A stretch of 37,178 nucleotides of DNA, taken from assembly GCA_044372405.1 (NCBI GenBank), contig JBILRW010000011.1:1-37178 (forward strand), written 5' to 3'. Both the position numbers and the translations under genes were made by a program. How positions within the stretch are numbered: the first letter of the stretch is position 1; every line of letters begins with the position of its first letter. The DNA comes from CANGYM01 sp044372405 (GTDB lineage Bacteria; Pseudomonadota; Alphaproteobacteria; JAJTHO01; CANGYM01). Below are positions 33,018-37,178 of this stretch, piece after piece. The notes beneath the pieces were generated by a model. It had not been told where the DNA came from. It saw only the letters and a list, made by a program, of their open reading frames with translations, and did not search any database.

Positions 33018-33060
33018 CGTCTGCGAGCCTCATCAGAAGGCGTGGCAATCCAAGAGTTTC
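33018..33060. repeat. Half copy of the GTCATTGCGAG-family element
   Basis: CGTCTGCGAGCCTCATCAG, AAGGCGTGGCAATCCAAGAG: only the left half is recognisable and the terminal ATT is lost. It is preceded by ATTTACGCACAAC, also seen in variant form before copy 3. Confidence 0.6.
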
Positions 33061-33073
33061 GGCAGTTTTATAG

Positions 33074-33202
33074 TATACCTATTGCAGATGGAGAGTATCG
33101 GTAGGGGAGCGTCGCCGCAGCCGAGTGCCGTGTACGAAACGTACACAAATAAGGCTAAGGCGAACGCACAGCCAGCGATACTCTTCAGATGCGATAGGTA
33201 TA
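33074..33202. repeat. Long imperfect palindrome upstream of the 16S gene
   Basis: The arms at 33074-33100 and 33176-33202 (27 bases each) match as inverted repeats with few mismatches; both begin TATACCTAT when read inward. Inner arms continue the pairing approximately, and a second small hairpin, GTGTACG AAA CGTACAC (33130-33146), stands at the tip. A separate palindrome CCTAG-ATTCA-CTAGG lies near 33252-33268. Confidence 0.8.
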
Positions 33203-33327
33203 TTTCCCCTTTATTTCCGTACTGGCCTGCGAACGGCGTCTGGCCTCGCTCACCTAGATTCACTAGGTAGGGAGTTACAATAAATCAACCCCATGAAGGG
33301 GACCTAAAAAAAAGTTGTAAAAACCTC

Positions 33328-33356
33328 TTGCCAAGCCCTTTAAAAGGGGGTATCAC
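33328..33356 (+). promoter_or_regulatory. Candidate rRNA promoter
   Basis: TTGCCA (33328-33333), a 17-base spacer and TATCAC (33351-33356), about 330 bases before the 16S gene. The remaining leader (33357-33683) contains a GTTATCC/GGATAAC hairpin near 33661-33679 and one open frame of 53 codons (33467-33628) with no other support. No clear boxA was recognised. Confidence 0.4.
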
Positions 33357-33769
33357 AATCATCCCTTCGGCGGAAAACATTAATGACCGGCCTGAAGGGC
33401 TCCCCTTTTTCTGGGGAACGCTCTGTGAGATTGTAAACATAAAAACACACATACTGCGTGACTAGTATGACAAAGCGATGGCTTGGTCATATGTGGTTAC
33501 GCCCAAAAAAGAAATTTGTTGGCGACATGATGAGATCGTCACGCGACCTTAAGTTATCTGGGGTCATCTGTGACGTAAAGCATTATGCGCAAACATATCC
33601 TTTGAATGATGATACGTTTAAGACGTAATTGTCAGTGATGATGTTTGTGAGAAGGTAACCGTTATCCTTTATGGATAACAAGTCAAACTTGAGAGTTTGA
33701 TCCTGGCTCAGAACGAACGCTGGCGGCAGGCTTAATACATGCAAGTCGAGCGGATCGCTGCGAAGCAGC

Positions 33770-34224
33770 GATCAGGAATCAGGAATCAGGAATCAGGAAT
33801 CAGAAAAGAAGGTTTTTTCAATGAGTCAAAATCAGTCTTTTGAAAATTTAGATGTTTTTCAGAAAGCGTACAAAGCGTCTTTGGCTTTGCACAAAAAGTC
33901 TTTGGGGTTTCCAAAGATTGAGCAGTGTGCTCTTGCGGATCAAATACGTAGGTCCAGCAAATCTGTTTGTGCTAATATCGCCGAAGGCTATGCTAGGCGC
34001 GGTTCTTCCGTGAAAGAATTCCAACGTTTTTTGTTTATTGCCATTGGATCCAGTGACGAAACCCGTGTTTGGTTGCGTTATGCTATGGATCTTGGCTACA
34101 TAACAGAACACGAGTGGACTTTGTGGAAGAAAGATTACATGGACATTTCAAAAATGCTGAATGGCTTAAGAAGAAAAGCAGCCTCCTCTTCTGATCCCTG
34201 ATCTCCGATCCCTGATCCCTGATC
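33770..34224 (+). other. Intervening sequence in 16S helix 6 with heptamer arms
   Basis: The left arm (33770-33803) is a run of ATCAGGA heptamers; the right arm (34191-34224) is a run of GATCCCT-type heptamers, its complement. Together with the flanking helix-6 strands GATCGCTGC (33753-33761), GCAGCGATC (33765-33773), GATCGTTGC (34221-34229) and GCAACGGTC (34233-34241) they can form one continuous stem, closing the insertion off from the ribosomal core. The same four strands can also form two separate local hairpins. The loop encodes an S23-family protein. In known rRNA insertions of this kind the stem is cut by RNase III, leaving fragmented rRNA; that outcome is inferred here. Confidence 0.85.
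33821..34201 (+). CDS. Four-helix-bundle protein of the S23 family, inside 16S rRNA
   Basis: A 126-residue protein recognised as S23/four-helix-bundle by FENLDVFQKAYKASLALHKKS, the LADQIRRSSKSVCANIAEGYARRG core, KEFQRFLFIAIGSSDETRVWLRYAMDLGYI and a closing helix. Family members are typically found in intervening sequences of 23S rRNA; their function is unknown, with RNA or protein binding suggested. A GAAGG ribosome site stands before the ATG. The stop codon lies in the first heptamer of the right arm, so gene and arm evolved as one unit. It is on the same strand as the rRNA, so any translation would have to come from the pre-rRNA or from its excised fragment. Confidence 0.93.
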   Translation: MSQNQSFENLDVFQKAYKASLALHKKSLGFPKIEQCALADQIRRSSKSVCANIAEGYARRGSSVKEFQRFLFIAIGSSDETRVWLRYAMDLGYITEHEWTLWKKDYMDISKMLNGLRRKAASSSDP

Positions 34225-34413
34225 GTTGCCCAGCAACGGTCAGCGGCGCACGGGTGCGTAACGCGTGGGAATCTACCTTATAGTTTGGGATAACACAGGG
34301 AAACTTGTGCTAATACCAAATACGCCCTTCGGGGGAAAGTTTTTTCGCTATAAGATGAGCCCGCGTTAGATTAGCTCGTTGGTGGGGTAATGGCCTACCA
34401 AGGCTACGATCTA

Positions 34414-34485
<72 letters not shown>

Positions 34486-34486
34486 A

Positions 34487-34524
<38 letters not shown>

Positions 34525-34980
34525 TGCCGCGTGAGTGAAGAAGGCCTTAGGGTTGTAAAGCTCTTTTAGTGGGGAAGATAATGACTGTACCCACAGAAAA
34601 AGCCCCGGCTAACTTCGTGCCAGCAGCCGCGGTAATACGAAGGGGGCTAGCGTTGTTCGGAATCACTGGGCGTAAAGCGGGTGTAGGTGGATGTTTAAGT
34701 GAGGGGTGAAAGCCCAGGGCTCAACCCTGGAACTGCCTCTCATACTGAGCATCTAGAGTCTGGAAGGGGGAAATGGAATTCCGAGTGTAGAGGTGAAATT
34801 CGTAGATATTCGGAGGAACACCAGTGGCGAAGGCGATTTCCTGGTACATGACTGACACTCAGACCCGAAAGTGTGGGGATCAAACAGGATTAGATACCCT
34901 GGTAGTCCACACCGTAAACGATGTGCATTAGGCGTTGGGGCGTTTTACGCTTCAGTGCTACAGCTAACGCGTTAAATGCA

Positions 34981-35075
<95 letters not shown>

Positions 35076-35155
35076 CAGAACCTTACCAGGCCTTGACATC
35101 TGGGTCGCGGGTATGGAGACATACCCTTCAGTTCGGCTGGACCCAAGACAGGTGT

Positions 35156-35220
<65 letters not shown>

Positions 35221-35472
35221 GGTTTCAGTTGCCATCAGGTCATGCTGGGAACTCTGAAACAACTGCCTGCGTTAAGCAGGAGGAAGGTGGGGATGACGTC
35301 AAGTCCTCATGGCCCTTACGGCCTGGGCTACACACGTGCTACAATGGCGGTGACAATGGGCAGCAATCCCGCAAGGGGGAGCGAATCCTAAAAAGCCGTC
35401 TCAGTTCGGATTGTCCTCTGCAACTCGAGGGCATGAAGTCGGAATCGCTAGTAATCGTGGATCAGCATGCCA

Positions 35473-35524
<52 letters not shown>

Positions 35525-35589
35525 TGGTTTTACCTTAAGCCGGTGCCTTAACCTTCGGGAGAGAGCCGTCCACGGTAGGATCAATGACT

Positions 35590-35646
<57 letters not shown>

Positions 35647-35664
35647 CTGGATGGGAAACGGCAG

Positions 35665-35876
35665 GACGATTCGCTCGTCTCGTCTCCCTTATCATCAGAA
35701 CAATCATCTCATTCGTGTCGCCTGCAAATTTCTTTGCGTGTGTGTTTTTGTGTTTCGATTTTGCATGATTTTTTGATTGACGTTTTTATCGTTTCCCATG
35801 TGACGATTCGCTCGTGTCCTACCCTATCCCTTATCATCAGAACAATCATCTCACATGTCGCCTGCAAATTTCTTTT
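35665..35876. repeat. Partial direct duplication downstream of the 16S gene
   Basis: 35665-35735 and 35802-35876 share GACGATTCGCTCGT, CTTATCATCAGAACAATCATC and GTCGCCTGCAAATTTCTTT with small differences; part of the unit recurs at 36843-36891. The segment between the copies (35736-35801) is A/T-rich with no gene. Confidence 0.8.
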
Positions 35877-35881
35877 GACTT

Positions 35882-35924
35882 TGTGATTTTTGTCACATCC
35901 TTTGGTTTTTCCCTGGCCTATAGT
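35882..35924 (+). promoter_or_regulatory. CRP-type operator with class II promoter geometry
   Basis: TGTGATTTTTGTCACA (35882-35897) is a perfect TGTGA-N6-TCACA palindrome. A -10 hexamer TATAGT (35919-35924) follows 21 bases later; a start about seven bases beyond it (near 35931) would place the operator centre at -41.5, the class II position. There is no good -35. The controlled gene would be the one starting at 35958. Confidence 0.6.
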
Positions 35925-35957
35925 AGAAAGTGTAATTTTTAATTTTTCGAGGTTTTT

Positions 35958-36161
35958 ATGAATGGTTTGGAAAAGACATTGTTTACAGTGGGACTTGCTG
36001 CTGCTGCTGCTGCTGCTGTTGTTGTTGTTGTTGCTGCTCGTGCTGTCCAATTTTTGCCTGCTCTTCCATATGAAAGAGCTATTGCTGAAGTTACCGAACG
36101 CTCAAAAAACAACTGCTTACCTGGGCAACGGGTCTCATCTCCCCCCATTCCTATTCTATAG
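35958..36161 (+). CDS. Unknown membrane-anchored protein, 5' part of a frameshifted gene
   Basis: A 67-residue frame: a short N terminus, a hydrophobic segment of Ala and Val encoded by (GCT)7(GTT)5 (35997-36032), then RAVQFLPALPYERAIAEVTERSKN. CGAGG stands five bases before the ATG. At 36104-36110 the sequence A AAA AAC lies in frame as a -1 slippery heptamer; shifting there joins this frame to QLLTWATGLISPHSYSIGSQEDVRFM and the long frame at 36185-36721, giving a protein of roughly 255 residues. Without the shift the frame ends in an unconvincing tail (NCLPGQRVSSPPIPIL). The triplet run makes its length variable. Function is unknown. An ordinary frameshift mutation or sequence error is the alternative. 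Confidence 0.5.
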   Translation: MNGLEKTLFTVGLAAAAAAAVVVVVAARAVQFLPALPYERAIAEVTERSKNNCLPGQRVSSPPIPIL

Positions 36162-36184
36162 GTAGTCAGGAAGATGTAAGGTTT

Positions 36185-36721
36185 ATGAAGGCTGCTTGGC
36201 GCTATCGTGATAGTATTGGAACGTCGTTTCCCGTAGTTGTAGGGGGAAGTCGTATACCGCCTGGTGGCAGGGTTGGTCATTATGATAAAACTTGCGAGCT
36301 AGAGGGTATCCCTAAAGTTTTAGAAATACCAACGGTAATAGAGAGTGTTTTGAACGTTGCTACTTTCAATAATCAGGTATCCAAAAAGTATACACCTTTG
36401 GACTGGTATTACCTAACAACACAAAACACTAACTCTTCAGAGAGCGTGATACTTGACATAACCCGTAATAGGTACGGCCCTACAACCACTGAGGATATTC
36501 GAACGGCTTTATCGGCACTGAATATTTCTTCAACAATAATAACTGATTCTAATGGTAAAGAATTTGTTGAGGTTCTTCCCTTTGCGCAAACTGAGGTACT
36601 TAATTTTTTTCTGGAAAGCGTTGCCACCAATACAGCAGATATTGATTTTGGATATTATGAATATGGGCACCTGCGAAAAATGGCTCAGGAATATATGGAT
36701 GAAGTCAAACAAAATCAGTGA
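36185..36721 (+). CDS. Unknown protein, 3' part of the same frameshifted gene
   Basis: A 178-residue frame, open upstream of its first ATG for about 30 further codons to a point that meets the 5' part through a -1 shift. The sequence is soluble and mixed alpha/beta: VVVGGSRIPPGGRVGHYDKTCELEGIPKVLEIPTVIESVL, then Thr/Asn-rich strands and an acidic helix near the end (LRKMAQEYMDEVKQNQ). I do not recognise a family. It lies in an A/T-richer block between the real 16S 3' end and its degenerate copy, suggesting acquisition. No ribosome site of quality stands before 36185, which favours the fused reading. Confidence 0.55.
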   Translation: MKAAWRYRDSIGTSFPVVVGGSRIPPGGRVGHYDKTCELEGIPKVLEIPTVIESVLNVATFNNQVSKKYTPLDWYYLTTQNTNSSESVILDITRNRYGPTTTEDIRTALSALNISSTIITDSNGKEFVEVLPFAQTEVLNFFLESVATNTADIDFGYYEYGHLRKMAQEYMDEVKQNQ

Positions 36722-36741
36722 TGTTTATGATAACTGGCGCC

Positions 36742-36891
36742 AGCCGTCCACGGTAGGATCAATGACTGGGGTGAAGTCGTAACAAGGGTGCCCTATCGGA
36801 AGGGGTGGCTTGCCTCACCTCCTTTCTGGATGGGAAACGGCAGGACGATTCGTTCGTCTCGTCTCCCTTATCATCAGAACAATCATCTCAT
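36742..36891 (+). pseudogene. Degenerate second copy of the 16S rRNA 3' end and following spacer
   Basis: About 150 bases match 35564-35712: from AGCCGTCCACGGTAGG through GTCGTAACAAGG, CACCTCCTTTCTGGATGGG and CTTATCATCAGAACAATCATC. Differences cluster around 36787-36815 (for example TAGCCGTA versus GTGCCCTA, and the GCGGCTGGATC region), where a functional rRNA would be strictly conserved. It is therefore not functional and marks the right edge of the block holding the unknown gene. Confidence 0.9.
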
Positions 36892-37178
36892 ACCAATTCA
36901 CTTTCAAAAAAAGGCCAATAGACTCCGTCATGCCGGACAAAGTGAGCAACGCGAACGCAGATCCGGTATCCAGCGCAACTGTCAAAAGGCACAGCCTTTT
37001 GCCTTTATATTCTTTAAAAAAAACAAAGAATAAAACGCTTCGCGTTTTGGCATATGTGCTGGATCCCGTTGGGGCGCTCACTACGTTCGCTTATATCTTC
37101 TTTTCAGCTTTTAAAAGAGTCGCTATTTTTTAGAAGCGGGCGTGAGAGACCGTAAGTGCGCTAAGTCTTTGAAAGACT
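36892..37178. other. Non-coding tail with palindrome fragments
   Basis: No gene is supported. A GTCATGCCGGAC ... ATCCGGTATCCAGC segment (36926-36974) resembles the palindrome families seen elsewhere and has a loose inverted counterpart (GCTGGATCCCG, 37049-37059). The final 15 bases, AGTCTTTGAAAGACT (37164-37178), are a perfect palindrome cut off by the window end. Confidence 0.5.

Noticed and set aside
33467..33628. 53-codon frame in the rRNA leader (MTKRWLGHMWLR...)
   Set aside because: Open by itself, but no clear ribosome site and no recognised family; it lies in a region expected to be untranslated leader.
33821..34201. Accessory (Avd-like) gene of a diversity-generating retroelement
   Set aside because: Avd belongs to the same four-helix-bundle family, but there is no reverse transcriptase or template/variable repeat pair, and the location in rRNA fits the S23 intervening-sequence class.
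35962..36165. Poly-leucine frame overlapping the Ala/Val-rich frame
   Set aside because: It arises from reading the same CTG/TTG triplets one register over. The Ala/Val frame has the better ribosome-site spacing and connects by a -1 shift to the long downstream frame.
36932..37133. 67-codon frame beginning MPDKVSNANADPVSS
   Set aside because: It is translated from palindromic repeat sequence and simple A/T stretches, with no ribosome site; most likely spurious.

Overview
The window comes from an alphaproteobacterium with roughly half G+C. The evidence is an alphaproteobacterial 16S rRNA gene, a pyruvate dehydrogenase E1-beta subunit that carries its own lipoyl domain, plant-type glutamate-cysteine ligase, a phasin and a VirB-type secretion locus. 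Many palindromic repeats, decayed toxin-antitoxin genes and a 16S gene with an insertion in helix 6 suggest a host-associated lineage of the Holosporales/Caedibacter kind. That placement is inference; a search with the uninterrupted 16S sequence would settle it.

Layout. 1-5971 is read leftward: a divergent aconitase-family enzyme with a perfect CRP-type palindrome upstream, malate synthase, then an ahpC-ahpD-coaE cluster. 6148-12474 is read rightward and encodes part of a type IV secretion system: a VirB7-like lipoprotein, VirB8, VirB9, a lipoprotein that looks like the N0/N1 domains of secretins, a VirB10 that begins as a lipoprotein with an Ig-like domain, and VirB11. No VirB3, VirB4, VirB6 or VirD4 is present. 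12477-21603 holds thiS and pdhA (leftward), hscA-fdx, the sulfate ABC transporter cysT-cysW-cysA, tRNA-Val(GAC), a small aspartic protease and pdhB, so the two E1 subunits are split. 21604-32979 is mixed: an orphan antitoxin, a secreted serine protease, gpmA, cytochrome b561, an NlpD-like lipoprotein between two nearly identical repeats, a phasin, nusB, a Phd antitoxin with a broken PIN toxin, an EAL protein, nrdR, ybaB-recR, rsmE and gshA.

33000-37178 is the most unusual part. The 16S gene is interrupted in helix 6 by about 0.46 kb that encodes a four-helix-bundle (S23 family) protein and is bounded by complementary heptamer arrays. No 23S or tRNA follows within 1.5 kb. Instead there is an A/T-richer block with a CRP-class-II-like promoter and an unknown gene split at an A AAA AAC slippery heptamer, closed by a degenerate 150-bp second copy of the 16S 3' end.

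Repeats run through the whole window: at least six copies or halves of a palindromic element with GTCATTGCGAG ends, other palindrome families, and inverted or tandem heptamer arrays resembling the arms of the 16S insertion.
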